A stretch of DNA of 64,000 nt. Origin: Rhabdornis inornatus (lineage: Eukaryota > Chordata > Aves > Passeriformes > Rhabdornithidae). Location of the stretch: NCBI GenBank assembly GCA_013397075.1, contig VWZS01007437.1:192859-256858 (forward strand). Reading direction: 5' to 3'. Of the stretch, positions 45,480 through 58,700 are shown piece after piece. Every line of letters starts with the position of its first letter. Within the stretch, counting starts at the first letter, position 1. The notes below the pieces were generated by a model. The model was not told the DNA's origin. It did no database searches and saw only the letters and a list, made by a program, of their open reading frames with translations. The position numbers were made by a program, and so were the translations under genes.

Positions 45480-45700
45480 TCCCAGCGGTGCCCTCAGTGT
45501 CGCGCCGTCTGTTCGCCCGTTCGCGCGCGCCTCCGCGTGTCCCTGCGCGGCCGCCGTCGCCGGCGGGGCCGTTACCATGGCGGCGGCGCGCGCGCGGCCC
45601 TCAGGCGCGCGGGAAGCGCGGGCCCGGCGCGGCCATGGCGGACGAACTGTACCTGGAGAACATCGACGAGTTCGTCACGGACCAGAACCGCGTTGTGAGT
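45480..45700 (+). promoter_or_regulatory. POLD3: POLD3 CpG-island promoter and 5' UTR
   Basis: CpG-dense DNA with repeated GCGCGC and CGCC runs up to the start codon and into exon 1. No TATA box. Start site not placed; an upstream ATG at 45577 may be within the 5' UTR. Confidence 0.7.
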
Positions 45701-46702
45701 CCCCCCCTTCCTTCCCTGCTCCTTCTTCCGCCTCCTTCTACCCCTTCCTCCTTTCCCGCCCTTTCTCTTCCGCTGCCTCCTTTCCTTCTCCCTCCTTTCC
45801 TTCTCCCTCCTTCATCTCCCTCACCCTTCTCCTCCTCTTCCTTCTCCCCTCTTTACCGTCCTTCCCCCTTCTCTTCTTCCCCCCCCTTTTCTTGCTCGTT
45901 TTTCCATCTTCCTCCTTTTCCCTTCCTTCTTCCTCTTTCTCCCCACTTCCTTCTTCTTTTTGCCCTCTCTTCCTCCTGTCGCCCTGTGCTTCCTCCCCTC
46001 TTCCCCCCTTCCTTCACTGTTTTGAATGCAGTTCAGAAAGCTGATGTTTTACTGCGTGGGTCTATTCCTTTGCAGGTTTATTTCAAAAGTTTATTTGGAA
46101 AGAAAAACAGAAAAATAAAATAAAATAAATAGGTTTTGCCTAGAAAATGGTGCAGCAAAGTTGGTGCAACTTGTCTGACAATGTGAACAAGAGCAGCCTG
46201 TGGCTTTGTAGCTTATTCCAAGAAAAAATCTAGACAAACAACAATTTAATTGTTGTGTTTTCAGCCTAGGGCCTGGGGCTTGGTTTAAAAGGGCAGGGCA
46301 GGAAGAACAGGTGTCAAAGATTTACCTGATGAAAATGACACAGCAGGGCAGGGCTGGGATTCCAGCCCTGAGATCCTGATGTTTGGCACTCTGGTGGAGC
46401 TGGAGATCTCTGTGTCCCTGGGACAGGAGAGGGGCAGAAATTCCCCCCCACACCTCTTGGGACAGGAATTCAGTGTACTCGCTGAAGCACAGGTGTCCCC
46501 GTGCTCTCAATTGTGCCCTGGGTTTCTTGGAAGGGAGGGCGCTGTCTAAAAAATTCAATCGACAAACAAGCCTAAGGTGGAGATTTATGGAATTGAGAGG
46601 TCAAGGTTTTCTTATTCAAGTGGTTTTTTGGGTTTTTTCCCTTTTCCAGGTGACGTACAAATGGCTGAGCTATACCCTGGGTGTCCACGTCAACCAGGCT
46701 AA
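45577..46702 (+). CDS. Candidate upstream ORF overlapping POLD3 start (56 codons, spliced)
   Basis: ATG at 45577 in an optimal context (ACCATGG) is 58 bases before the POLD3 ATG and in another frame. It reads 39 codons plus one base through exon 1 (to 45694), splices into exon 2 at 46650 and stops at TAA 46700-46702. The predicted peptide is Ala/Arg-rich and resembles no known protein. It matters only if transcription starts above 45577. Confidence 0.35.
45635..45694 (+). CDS. POLD3: POLD3 exon 1
   Basis: ATG plus 19 codons (MADELYLENIDEFVTDQNRV), identical to human except for conservative changes. Donor GTGAGT, phase 0. Confidence 0.95.
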
Positions 46703-49700
46703 ACAGTAGGTGTCACTGCATCCCCCAGAGCCTGGCTAATTCCTGTTAATTCCATGTGAATTCCTGTTTCCATCATCCTAGTGAGCATATTGAAATGGTT
46801 CCTCTGGAAATATTTAAAAGCCCTGGCTGCCAGGCTTCCTGGGCAATGATGCACCAAAAAGTCTCCTGTTCCTCTCTCAGGAGTTTCAGAAATGCCCTTC
46901 TAGGGGAGAGACTTTGGAACAAGCTGCCATGGGGCTGTGAGACCCACTATTAAATGTATTTGCCCTTTGGTTTCTGTAGTTGTTGGGCTGGCATTCTCCA
47001 CAGTGGCAGAGGAGCAAGGGTCTCAGAAAGATAAAATAAATCCTGGGGAGAAGAACTGAGCTTGTGTGACGAGTGTCCATGTCAGGCTGGCTTTTCTGTT
47101 TGTTCCAGCGTGGGCTCCACGGCGGGGTGGCTGCAGGCTGTCTCCTTTCTGGTGGCTGACGCTGGTTTCTTTTGCAGAATGCTCTATGATTATGTGGAGA
47201 GGAAGCGGAAGGAGAACTCAGGAGCTCAGCTTCATGTCACCTACCTAGTGGCAGGAAACCTGCTCCAGAATGGACACGTTGTGAGTGTTTCACTTCCCCC
47301 AGGTGTCTGTGGGTGTTTCACTTCTCACAGGTGTCTGGGAAGTCTCTTCTGCCTTGTTCTGTGCTCTTGGGGTCAGAGGCTGAGCTGCTGTTTGTGCAGC
47401 AGGAGCTGCAGTGTGCCAGGGCTTCTGGCAGGGACAAGAGAAGGCTCAGTGTCTGTCCCAGCGTGCAGACAACAAGCAGGGAAGATCAGTTGGTCGTGGT
47501 TTGGGAACACGGTGCTGTGTAACACACCAGGGTTCTGAACTGATGAACTCAGATCCTGTTTGCACTCATCTCTATCCTCTCACTGCTGCTGGGCAGCAAA
47601 CAAAACCTCGTGGAGGGGCCCTTGTGAGATCCATTTATCCACATCCCAGGATCTGCTGTGGTGTGCAAGTGTCAGAGTGGTGTTTGGAGGGAGCCTGGAG
47701 CTCGTGTAGCATGGAATAAGAACAAATGGAACAGCACATGTACAGTTGAAGTTGTGTTGTTAATTTAACCAGCTTTCTAATCCTGGTAAACAAAAGAAAC
47801 ATGAATTTATTAAACAGGATTTTATTTTTAAAGTGCTTCAGCTTATTAAGCAAAGGAATTGCTGCTTAATGCATTTAGCTTGTCAGATCTTCAGGAATGT
47901 CAGCTAAAACTTCAGGCAGATACACAGAGGTTTTTAAAAGAAAATTGGAAAATTCAGCATCTGCTCCCCTGTGCCTACAGACAAATTTAAGAACCAAACA
48001 CTAAAATACTTTGACATCTCACCAAGTGTTTTTAAATACACAAATATCTATTACAATATGATCCAGTCTTCTTTTAGAAATAGTAAATCTCATGGTGTCC
48101 AGGTTCTTATTTGTAGATTGGAAAAAAAAAACAAGAAACCTTTTTTTTTTATTATTCTGCCAAATAATAACTGGTTCACATACATGGAATATTGTCTGTC
48201 AGTCTCCCAGTCTGCCTGAAATGGGAGGTAATTATTTATTGCATTAGTTCTGTATGATGGAACATATGTATTTAAAGTTGCACGAGTAGTGTCACTTTTA
48301 TAGCCCAAGTGTAACAGGCTTTTCCCTCATTTCTTTTGAAAATAACAAGTCTCTTGGCTCACTAGACCTGGCCAGGGGCTTGTCAACCTGTACTGTTATG
48401 TTTAATGTATTTGAAAAACAAACAGGTGACTTCTGACATACGATTATTAAAACAAATAATAATTTTTGAACTCTGTCTTAGCATCTGGTGTATTTTAAAA
48501 ATAAGGTTACAGCAGCAATCCTGGTGTGCTGGGAGCCCTGCACTGCTGCCTGCTGGCAGTAGGTGTAGCCGGAATGCTGTGGATCCATCCAGCTGCAGCA
48601 CTCCTGGAAGGAGAGCCATGGAAATCCCTCTCTCATACTCCTCCTTAACACTGCTGCTTTCACACCCAGGGGCCCAGACTGCCAGTCTTCACTTATCCTC
48701 TTACCTGCCCGTGTTTTCTTGCCACTTGCTCTTTTGCTGCCTGGCTAAAGCAACTTTTTAATCCTGCTAAACAAAAGAAGCACAAATTAATTTACAGTAT
48801 TTTGTATTTAAAGTGCTTCAGCTCATTAAGCAAAGGAATTGCTGCTTAATTCATTTCTTTTTCCTCATTGCTGCTTGTCAGATTTTCAGGAATGTCAGCT
48901 AAAGCTTCAGGCAGATACCGCAGAGGTTTTCCAAAGAAAATGGGAAAATTCAGTGTCTGTTCCCCTTTGCCCACAGACAAGAGCCAAACACTAAGTGCCT
49001 TTGACATCTCACCACATGTTTTTAAATACACAAATATCTATTACAATGTGATCCAGTCTTCTTTTAGGAATAGTAAATCTCAGGGTGTCCTGGCTTTTAT
49101 TTGTAGATTGGAATAAAACACCTACAAACATTTTTTTCTGTTCTCCTAAATAATAAACTGGTTCACATGCGTGGAGTATTGTCTTTTAATCTCCAAATCT
49201 GCCTGAAATGGAAGGTAATTATTTACTGCATTAGTTCTGTATAATGGAATGTATTTAATTAAAGCTGCACAGGCGGTATGATGTTTATAGCCTGAATTTA
49301 ACAAGATTTTCCCTGATTTCAGACAGGTCCCTGGTATCTGTTTAACACAGAGTTAGTGGTGGGGTTTTCAGTCTGTCTCTCTGGATCCTTCAAGAGCTTT
49401 AAAAACTGATGAGTGTTTAAAGGCACTGGCAGTGTTCTGTGCTACAATAATCACCAGACTTTCTTATTCAATAACTGAAAACAGCAGTCTTGCATACAAC
49501 CTCAGATTTTAAGCTTGTGTTTCTTTTTTCCAGTGCCACAAGGTTGCAGTAGTGAGGGAGGATAAACTCGAAGGTAAGCAGACTGGGAAAGTCGTGCGGC
49601 TTTAACTTTTTTCTTTGAAAGAACAGCAAAATGAGCAAAGCTCAGAACTTGCCATCTGCACGTAAATGCCCAGCCAGGCTCTTGGGGTCAGGTGTGTACT

Positions 49701-52700
49701 TTTTGTACCAGCTGTTTCTCAGAATTTGGAGTATCTGAGCCAACAGCTGAATGTCTTCAGGCTTGTGATTTGAGTCTGTTTTTTTGGTTTTTTTTTGAAT
49801 TCTGAACGTTTTGTCAGTGATTCTTCTCCACCTCCCTGCCGCTGACAGCAGGGAGACAGCAATACCCTGTCTCAGAACAATTGTGAGCCTTCGGGCCCCC
49901 AAGAATGTTGAAACTGGTAATTCTGGTTATTGGTTCTTGCATTGAACCGATTGCAGTCTTTGCTCCGAGTCCTGTGGGTGTTAAAACCTTCTCACAGGAC
50001 ATTTACCTCACCTTTGTGAGTGAAAAGTGAAAAAACCCCTTTGTAACACTGCTCTGGGCTCTGTCTGTTGTCTCACCATCTTCCCAGCTCTGGTCCTGCT
50101 GATGAAATCTTACCCACAGAACTGAAACGCAGCTTGAGGCTCTTCATCACTTTCAAGTAACATCTTTGGCACTTGAGAACACACTGTGGTATTTGTGACC
50201 TTAAGGATTTGTGCTAATGACCTCACTTTGTGTGAAAGACTTGCGTTGTTGGACATCTGAAGTGGATTTCTAGCTCGGGCTGTTTTCCTCGGAGTAGGAG
50301 ATTGTCAGGCAGTGCAACTACTCTGTGTCATGTTTGTTGAGTTATGTGTGCAGTGTAACACTGTTTTGCTGTGGAGGAAAGGGTTGCTCATGCTTTTTGT
50401 ATTGGAAGGCAGGCCAAAGGTATGACTTATATTTGGAAGAGGCTGAGATTTTTGATGGGAGTAGGGCTGCATAGTCTAGGACTGGCCCCAAGAAATGATT
50501 ACTGTGTGTATTTTTATAGTGCCTAGAAGCTCAGCCTCAGACCAGGACTCTGGAAAGAACAATATAAGCAATGAACAAAGAATTCCTAAAAACCAACCCT
50601 TGTCTCGAGGGGGTTGCAGTCCAAGTAGCATAAAAGAGATAAAGTTTTCATTCCAGCAGGCTGGCGGGGGTGACACTGTGGTGCTGGACACAGCCCCAGT
50701 GGCACAGAGCAGTTCCAGCAGGGCAGAGCCATGACCAGCTACCTCCTGCCTTAGCTTTAGGCACTCACTCAGGTATTCTGGATCCCAAACACTGGGTGTT
50801 TGGGAGGTAAACACGGAGAGATCACGTGTAAGTCAGTTGTGCAAGAACCAAGAGTGTGTAGTGGAAAATGTGGCAGGCCTGTGGAGTTTGTTACCTTGAA
50901 TTCTTCTTTAGTGAGCATTGGGAGAAGGTGTGGTTGGACTTTTTTATATTCAAGTTTTGCTGTCAAGTAGCCTGCCAGTCTTTCTGCATCCTAAAGGGTG
51001 TGCTGACAGAGCTTTTTTCCCCTCCTTTTCCCCAGCAATGAAGTCGAAGCTGTCCACAGTTTCCAGTGTGCACGTGTACAGCGTTCAGAAGGCCCTGCTC
51101 AAGGACAGCTCCCCCCTCTACAACACCGACTACGACATCGTCAAAACAAACCTGCAGCACTGCAGCAGGTGAGTCCTGCCTCCCTGTTCCTTCTGAAGCA
51201 CTTCCAGACTGCTCTTGCACTTCAGTGCTTACTAGATAGGCCTGGGCTTTTAGAGAGCTAGGAAAAGATATGCTCAGAGTCCTGCCAGACCAGTGCCCAA
51301 AGAGCGTATTGTGTGATCGTTTTGTAAACTGAGCTTGCAGTTGGTTCACTTGGTCCTTACTCTGACAGGGAGAGACTGTTCCAGTACCTTGCTTGTCTCA
51401 TGGCTGGAAACATTTCCCTCTTTTCCAGGCCACACTTAATCATGACTATTTTAATCCAGTTCCCAGCCACACAGGGAGAGAAAATCGAAACAGGCTGATA
51501 AAACCATGAATGATGTGCTCAGCAAAGCATTTACAGGAGTTTGCCTTCTGTTTTGTGAAACTCTGTTTTCATCTTCTGGGCTCTCTGAAGATGTCTCACA
51601 GGGGCTCCTTCTCTGGGAGCTGGGCTTTGATCTGTGTGGGTTCATTGGAGCTCAGAATAGGCTGTGATCTCTGCACACAAAACAGTCCAGGCAGCACAAG
51701 TGTCCTTCGTGGTAGAGCTGGAGAAGGACTGTGAGGGACTGCAGTCTCCAGGAGTCACTGTCTCCCTCCTGAGCAGCGCTTGGCAGCTGCAGCTTTTCCT
51801 TTGTGTGTTGTTCCCACCACAACAGCTTCAGCTTGAAGTCATGGGGATGCACAGTGCCATGACCAATCTGGTTTAAAGGGGGATTCCTGAAGGGTGTGTC
51901 ATAGGAAGAGTATAGGATTTGACAGGAGAAACGTGGTTGTATCCAAAGTGTTGACAAGAGAGTGGCAGAGAAAAGAGAAACTGTGTGTTTGAGGCGTGAG
52001 TGTGGATGCCCTGGAAGGTGCTGGATAACCCCACCTCAGTGGAGCAGATGCCCTGGGTGTGGCTGTAGGTGCCTTGTTCCACTCTGTTTACTCTTAGGCG
52101 CTCCAGCACGGTGATACTTGTGCTTTAGGGATACTTGTGTCCTTTGGGATTTAAACACCCAGAAGGTTTAGATAATCCAGGTTCTGACACAGCTCTCTGA
52201 AGCCTGAGTGTGAATCCAGCTTTGAAGCAGGATTTCCCAAGCAAACTAAGAAAAATTGCACCTTCTTCATTTGTCATTTGTGACCCAACTGATGTAAATA
52301 CAAATTGATCACATTCCCTCTCTCTTGCCATCTGCGTGGATTGTCTTTGACGCTTGGGAAGAGATTCCTGCAGGACCTGCGAAAGCGAGAGGTTGCATTT
52401 TGTGAGGTTTGGAGCAAACAGAACTTCCCTGTCTGTCCAGATGTTTCACAGCTCTGGGACAAGGATCTTTGTTCTCCTCTGTGTTTCTATGGGACCTGCT
52501 TTGCTGTGGAGACAGTGGAGGTGGTTAGATGTATAGCTGATACCAGTATCTGGGTTTAATGCCTGTTGCCATTGCCAGCTTTCCAAACAGAAGCAGCTCC
52601 TTGTTTGCAGAACATAGTCCAAGTATTGCCTGTTTTTTCAGTGATTATTTAGTGAATTTTTGGGTCGAGCCCATAAAGGTACGGTCACACAGCAGCATCA

Positions 52701-55700
52701 AGGCAAGCTGACTAGGAATGTGGGAAGTTTAGCTGAGCTCTGCTGTCCAGTCAACAAAACTACTGATAATATTATTTATGACTATTATATATTGTGGGGT
52801 TGGTGATGTTTAGAGTAGGAGCTCAGGCTGCCCTGAGAGCTGTATTAACCATGTTAAAAACAGATTGAAAGTATAAAGGAGAGTAGGATTATTTTTCTTC
52901 CATGTCTGTTTTCCTTCCTTTAAAGGTTTGAATGTCAAGAGGTTGCTGCTGCAGCCTCGGAATGCTGTGGAGATGGTGGTGTTTTGTTAGTACAGATCCT
53001 GATGGGAGTAGAAGTGGACTGTGCACGTGAGCAGCTAATGCTGAGGCACAGAAATGAACTGGCAGAAGGCTGCTTTATTTCTTAGGCAAATAAAAATGAT
53101 GCTGTGTAATTCAGTGGGCTGGGAGGCGTGAGTCCGGGCTCTTTTGTGGCATTTCTGTGGGAAATCTGGAAAGCGTCGCCTGTGATTTGCACAGTGGGGA
53201 GCAGAGTTCAGCTATTTTTGGGAGCTGCTATTCCTGACTGTCAGTGAGTTGTGCTGTAACTGTGAGCATGTCATTTAGGTCTTGTACCTCCATATCCCCA
53301 AACAATCGAGTTCCAGACCGTTATAAGCCAAGCTGCTTCTCAGTTTCAGGGATTACATGGAAATGACTGTATAGTTAAATAGGAATGTCGTGGATATATT
53401 GTGGGCCATTTCAGTGGTTCAGTTTCAGCTGGGGTTTGCTTACCTGGCCGAGTGTGGCTGCTGGTTGCAGCAGCTGTGGGCTTTGTCAGAGTATCAGAAA
53501 GCTGTAAAGGTTGTAGACCCTCACACAGGCATACAACTTCTGCCACAGGCTCTGGAGAGTGTGACCCGTTTAGGAATAGAATGCAGCCTGCTCCCTGTCC
53601 AGCCTGGGTGTGGAGAATGCCCTTTTGCCCCCAGGAAAGCTGCACAGCTTGTTCAACATGCGAATGCTGCGGCTCTTGCTGACAGGTTCAGCTGATCTTT
53701 TCATCAGAGGTCTCTTGCTCTGTGCCAGCCTTTCTTTCTTGTCCCATGCACAGATGAAATTGCTCCTTTTTCCATAACAGGAGAAGGCAGGCCCGGAGGA
53801 GCAGCGGCGCTGCAGGAGGGGGGGAAGGCGAGGTGAAGGCTGCAGAGTTGAAAAGGCTAATGGGATTTTTCACTCCACCACGCAGGTTCAGTGCCATCCG
53901 CTGTGCTGCCGCCGTGCCCAGGACGCCGGCCGAGGCTCCGCCAGCGCCGGCGCAGAGTCCCCGGAGCCAGCGGGACCCCGGTGCTGCCGGCACGCTCAAT
54001 GGCCACGGGCCCCCGGCTGCCAAAGCCCCCCCGCAGCAGCACAAGGGGATCATGGGCATGTTTGCGGCCAAAGCAGCGGCCAAAGCCCAGGACACGCCCA
54101 AGGAGGCCAAAGCAGAGGCCAAGGAGGCCCCGGGTGTAAGTTACCTCAGACCCCCCCGGGTCCGTGGCTTTAATGATCCGCTCACACACCTCCTCGGTGA
54201 CCTCAGCCAGCCCTGCGCTGCTCCCCGTGCCAAGCCCATGTCCCACTGGGAGTGCTCAGTGATCCTTTGTCAGTGTTTACCTGTGTGCAGTCACCTGGGG
54301 CAAAAACCCCTCGTGCTGCACTCTTGATCTCCCCACAGAACTGTACTTGCTCTAACTTCGGCATTCTCCGGTGAGATCCTGCTCACTGGGAAATGAGATC
54401 CAGCAAAATGAGTAAAAACCCAGTAAACCAGCATAGCTGCCTTGTGCAGACAATTGTCTCCAGCTAGCCCAATATACACACCAGCTGAGGATCTTGCTCT
54501 CTCCATTGTGCTTAAAAGGATTTGTTTTGAGCAATAAGTGAAACGTGAGAAGGCCAGGTCTTAAAAGTATCAAGGTGTTTAAACTTGGTCGGTGAGGGAA
54601 GTTTCAGAGCTTGACCTGTTCAAGACTAAATTGTTTATCTTCTGGACTGCTGTTTTTCCAGGCCAGGATTATGTTTTCATTTTAATTAGTATAATTGTTT
54701 TTAAAGCCATGTGGCCAGAGAAATGGGTGTTAAAATGGTCGCACTCCCTGTGGATGGTTTGGCTTTTCTATAACAACTGAGTACATTTTGGTTCCTTTTT
54801 CTGATTTTTATAGGGAATTTAGAACTGGTGAAATGTGCGTGTTTTGGGAACTTCAGTGTCTTTAGTTGCCTTTTATTTGCATGAAAATAAGTTGGATTAG
54901 GAGGCTGCACTTTCTTAGGTGGTGTGGGTGTGATTTCTCACTTTGGTGGCTGCATTGGTGCAACAGAGCAGTGATATTTCCTTGCAAACAGCCTAGGTGC
55001 CAGAGGAGCTGGATAAAGCCTTCCTGGTTTGGCCAGTCCTCTGCTAGCTGCTGTGAATTGAGGCACTGATGGTTTGCAGACAGAACAGTTCTTTCCTGGG
55101 AACCGACCCTAGTCCCAAGCACTTATTCCAGTCACACTGTCAGCCATCAGATGGGAATGTGCCCCGAGTCAGATCTGAAGGCCTGGCTGAGCAGTCCTTG
55201 GTGACTTACTCTGGCCCCTTTGATGCATGTAGTAGTGTCTGGTGAGTATCTTCCAATTCTCCAAAACACAGAATTTGCTAAATCTGCAGAAATCTAAGGC
55301 AGTGGGAGCAAATGCTATACGTTGTTTTGCTTGTCCAGAAGCAGTGCTGTGCATCTTGAGGGCTGGGAGCAATTCCTGTGCTTATTCCTCCCTTTGCTTC
55401 CAGGTGTCTGCAGCAAGCAGCAAGCCACCAACAAAGAACAACATCATGAACAACTTCTTTGGAAAAGCTGCTATGAGTAAGTGCTTTTCTGTTTTCAGAG
55501 GCCGTCATGGTCAGGGAACAGCCTGTTGCAGTTAAAAAAACAAACAAACAAACAAATGGAAAAAAAGGATTATTTGAAGTCTCTTTTGTTTTTTTGTTTG
55601 GTTTGTTTTTTGTTTTTTTTTTTTTTAATTATATTTTATTTAAGTTGGGTAGGCATTAAAAAACATTCAGTAGAATCAAGTGTTTTGTACTAGAGCCATG

Positions 55701-58700
55701 ATGGGAGGCATACAGAAAGGAGAACTCTTCGTCCTCATCCTCACTCTACCAAACTCATTGGATTTTTTTTATATCCCCTCTTTCCTAGTATTTTTCCATA
55801 TTTTCTTCTGCTCTTTTGCACTCAAAGGGGTTAATGTTTTTGCACACAGCTTTTAAAGCAAAAATTAAGAGTTTTCAGTGGAATTTTTCAGAGAAAAAGC
55901 TTGCTGGAGGGAGATCAATTGAAATGACGTATTTGAACAGACTAACCCAGGAAGGATTTTTAGTGCAGAAGAAATCTGATTTAAAGTGAGTTCTCCTGGC
56001 TGGAAGATCAGCTGTTGGTGAGATGTTTGCCAAAACCTGTGTTGCAGAGCATGTTAATGGTGCTTGCTTTTCATCACACAGCACTGAGGAGCCCACTGTT
56101 AGTTTTAGGGTTAATTTCTTTCCTAAAAACTGAAGGACTGATAAATGGAGACTAAAAATGAGGGGTGGCCTTTCTCTTTGAGCAGAGGTTTGGACTAGGT
56201 GGCCTCTGCAGGTCCCTTATGAATTATCCAAGTCTAAAGAAACCATGCTGAAGGTTTTAAATATTGGAAGAGGGCTGTGGGACCTTCTTCAAAGATTCCC
56301 TTATAACTGAGTACAAGAGGCTTCAAAGAGGAATTTGGGGAGAGAGTAAACAGCAAAGTTCACTTTCTAACAGACATCTGTCAGAGTTTGCAGGTGACAG
56401 TTCCAGCACTGAGCAGACAAGGCACAGCCCTGCTGGGACTCTCTGAGTCCCTGTTTTGGTGACACTGAGGAAGCTGAGGGCACTCAGCCTAAGGACAGTC
56501 ACCACAATTAACTGGAGTAAATTCTAAAGGTCTGGGAAGGGCCCTAGACCAAAGCTCATGTGCTGAAAACCCAAAGTGGCGTGGTGAAGGTGACCCAGTG
56601 CTGATGGGGAAGGCTTTGTGGATGCATTTCTGTCATTTCCAAAGGGGTTCCCTTCTCTGCTGAGTCCTGTGGGGGAGCACATCGAGGAGACCTTGAGGTG
56701 GCTGTGGAGAAGGAGCAAACAGAGCAGAACTGGAAATGATTATGTGTGTGAAGGAGAGGGTGGGATTCCAGGAGTAAGATTTATTCCCTACATGCATGTC
56801 TCTCCTGGCTTCAAAGGTTCCACCACTGCCAGAAAGTCCTGAGTTAACAACAGTGGGGTCCTTGGGCTTTCTGCTGTTGATCATAAATATGAGAGCTGTC
56901 CTTGCAGTGCTGTTTGCCCTTGCCCAGGGAAGCAGCCAGCCTGTTTTCCCAGCACCCAGCACTCCCAGAAAGACAGTGGCACGATGTTGTGGTCCTCCCA
57001 GCAGCCCCTGACCCCAATGATGATCTCCTGCCAATGCCTCCCAGTCCTCTTCCACAGTTTTAACTGCTGCAGCACACATGGCTTGACATCAGGAACAGCA
57101 GAACCATGGAAAATCACCTAGAAATTTAAGCATGCCCTTCTTTTTCCCATGTCTGATAGAGCTTGGCCAATCTAGATCCCTAAATGCACGATGGGTAGTG
57201 TTGTCTGTATTCCCTGTGCACAGACTAGCCAGCTGCTTTGTAAGTTGTCATTCAAACTGAATGCCAAGTGTTTGTTCTTTTTGAATGGTTTATTCACAGA
57301 TAAACTCAAAGCCAACTCTGTGCCTGAGCAGCCAAAGGAGGAGAAAGAAGTAGTGAAGCCTTCAGTTGCTGTAGCAGAACCAGAGTCATCTCCGAATACT
57401 GTAGCAGAGAAACCTGGGAAGAAAGCAGAGTCTGCTAGAATTCAGCAGAAGGACAAGAAAAGGTGGGTCGTGCCTTTCAGGGTCCCTGTGAACCTCCTTG
57501 GGGACAGCCTGCATGGAGCTAGCTGGTCATACAGCTCTGGCTCACCTCCTGTTTCCATCCTCTGAGTCGTGTTAAGCCTGACTAAAATTATCTGTAGGAT
57601 TTTTTTCTTGGTGTTTCTTTTCCAGTTGCTGCTGTTGGTGCCTCAGGGCCGTTGGTGCCATTGCATATGGGAAGGGACAGGGCCCAGGCTGTCCTCAGCG
57701 GGAGGGGGTGGCTTTCCATGAGCCAGCCTCCCACTGTGAGCAGCCCTGGGAGAGACCCTGCAGGCAGCGTGGGGAGGGCTGGCAGGAGCACCTGTCCTGC
57801 AGGGAAGGTGGGAGATTCCCAAGCCTGTACGTACACAGCTTGCAGCACAAAGTTGTGCTTGTTGATCTCCATAGCTCATGTACGGCTGCTTTCAATGCCA
57901 CTGGTTTACTTTGGGCTGAGGCTCCAAGTTAATTTTAAGTTCAGCCCTTTGTGTTTAATCCAACCCAAACTGACAGGGACAAAGAATCACTACAGTCTGA
58001 TGGCTCTCTGGTGGCCCATGAGTAATTAATTGGTGGTCTCAATCCATTTCTGACTGAATAGGTAAGCACACCACCCAGCCCACCATCGCAGTGAGCACTA
58101 ACTGCTTGTCTTATTGATAGTCTTGTCCACGAAGCCAAGGGCCTGGAGGTGTTGGCAGCGTGGAGCTGGGAAGGCCACTTGGGCTGTCCCAGCTCTTTGA
58201 GGATACGTGGGCCCTTAGCCTCCAGGCTTGTTCGTCTGACACGTCTCGCCAACATTAAAAAGAAAGAAGCTATTTTATTTTTCCAGTAGTCTTTAAAAAT
58301 GGCTCCAGGATTCTGAGACACTACCTCATAGTCAGTCAGTAGCAAGCAGTCTGTCAAAAGAGCTTCTGAGTGATGCTTTTGGGGACATTGGGAGCCTGAG
58401 CTGAAGAGACAAGATCAGAAATATGCTCTTGCCAGGCTGCCGTGGCCGGGCGAGGTGAGGTACTGGGCTGAGCTGCAGAGGGGCTGAAGAAATCCTCCTT
58501 GTTTTGGAGAGCTGGATATGGGGAAGGATGAGAGGCCTGGAAATGCTCGTGCACCTATGCCTGGTGGTGTAGTGAGTGTACAGTTCAGAGTATGCTCATG
58601 TTTTTAAGAGGCATTTGATTTCCTTCCATGAGGAATGTGCTCATCCAAATCTACGTGATGCTTTCATGCACACATGACAGATAATGGATGTTCATTCCCT

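Larger units (their letters stand above)
40462..45480. other. LIPT2-POLD3 intergenic region
   Basis: About 5 kb between the two divergent genes. It starts with purine-rich GGGGACACGG-type sequence next to the gap and then holds several CR1 pieces (40690-40857, 43105-43350, 43684-43835, 44718-44935) and short tandem repeats near 45.15 kb. No exon or RNA gene recognised elsewhere (40858-43104). Confidence 0.6.

Noticed and set aside
45346..46044. 232-codon + strand open frame at POLD3 exon 1
   Set aside because: It reads from the promoter through the exon 1 donor into the pyrimidine tract. Only the spliced upstream frame from 45577 is worth keeping as a candidate.
46780..46960. Possible CR1 fragment in POLD3 intron 2
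   Set aside because: A few words resemble CR1 but no continuous match.
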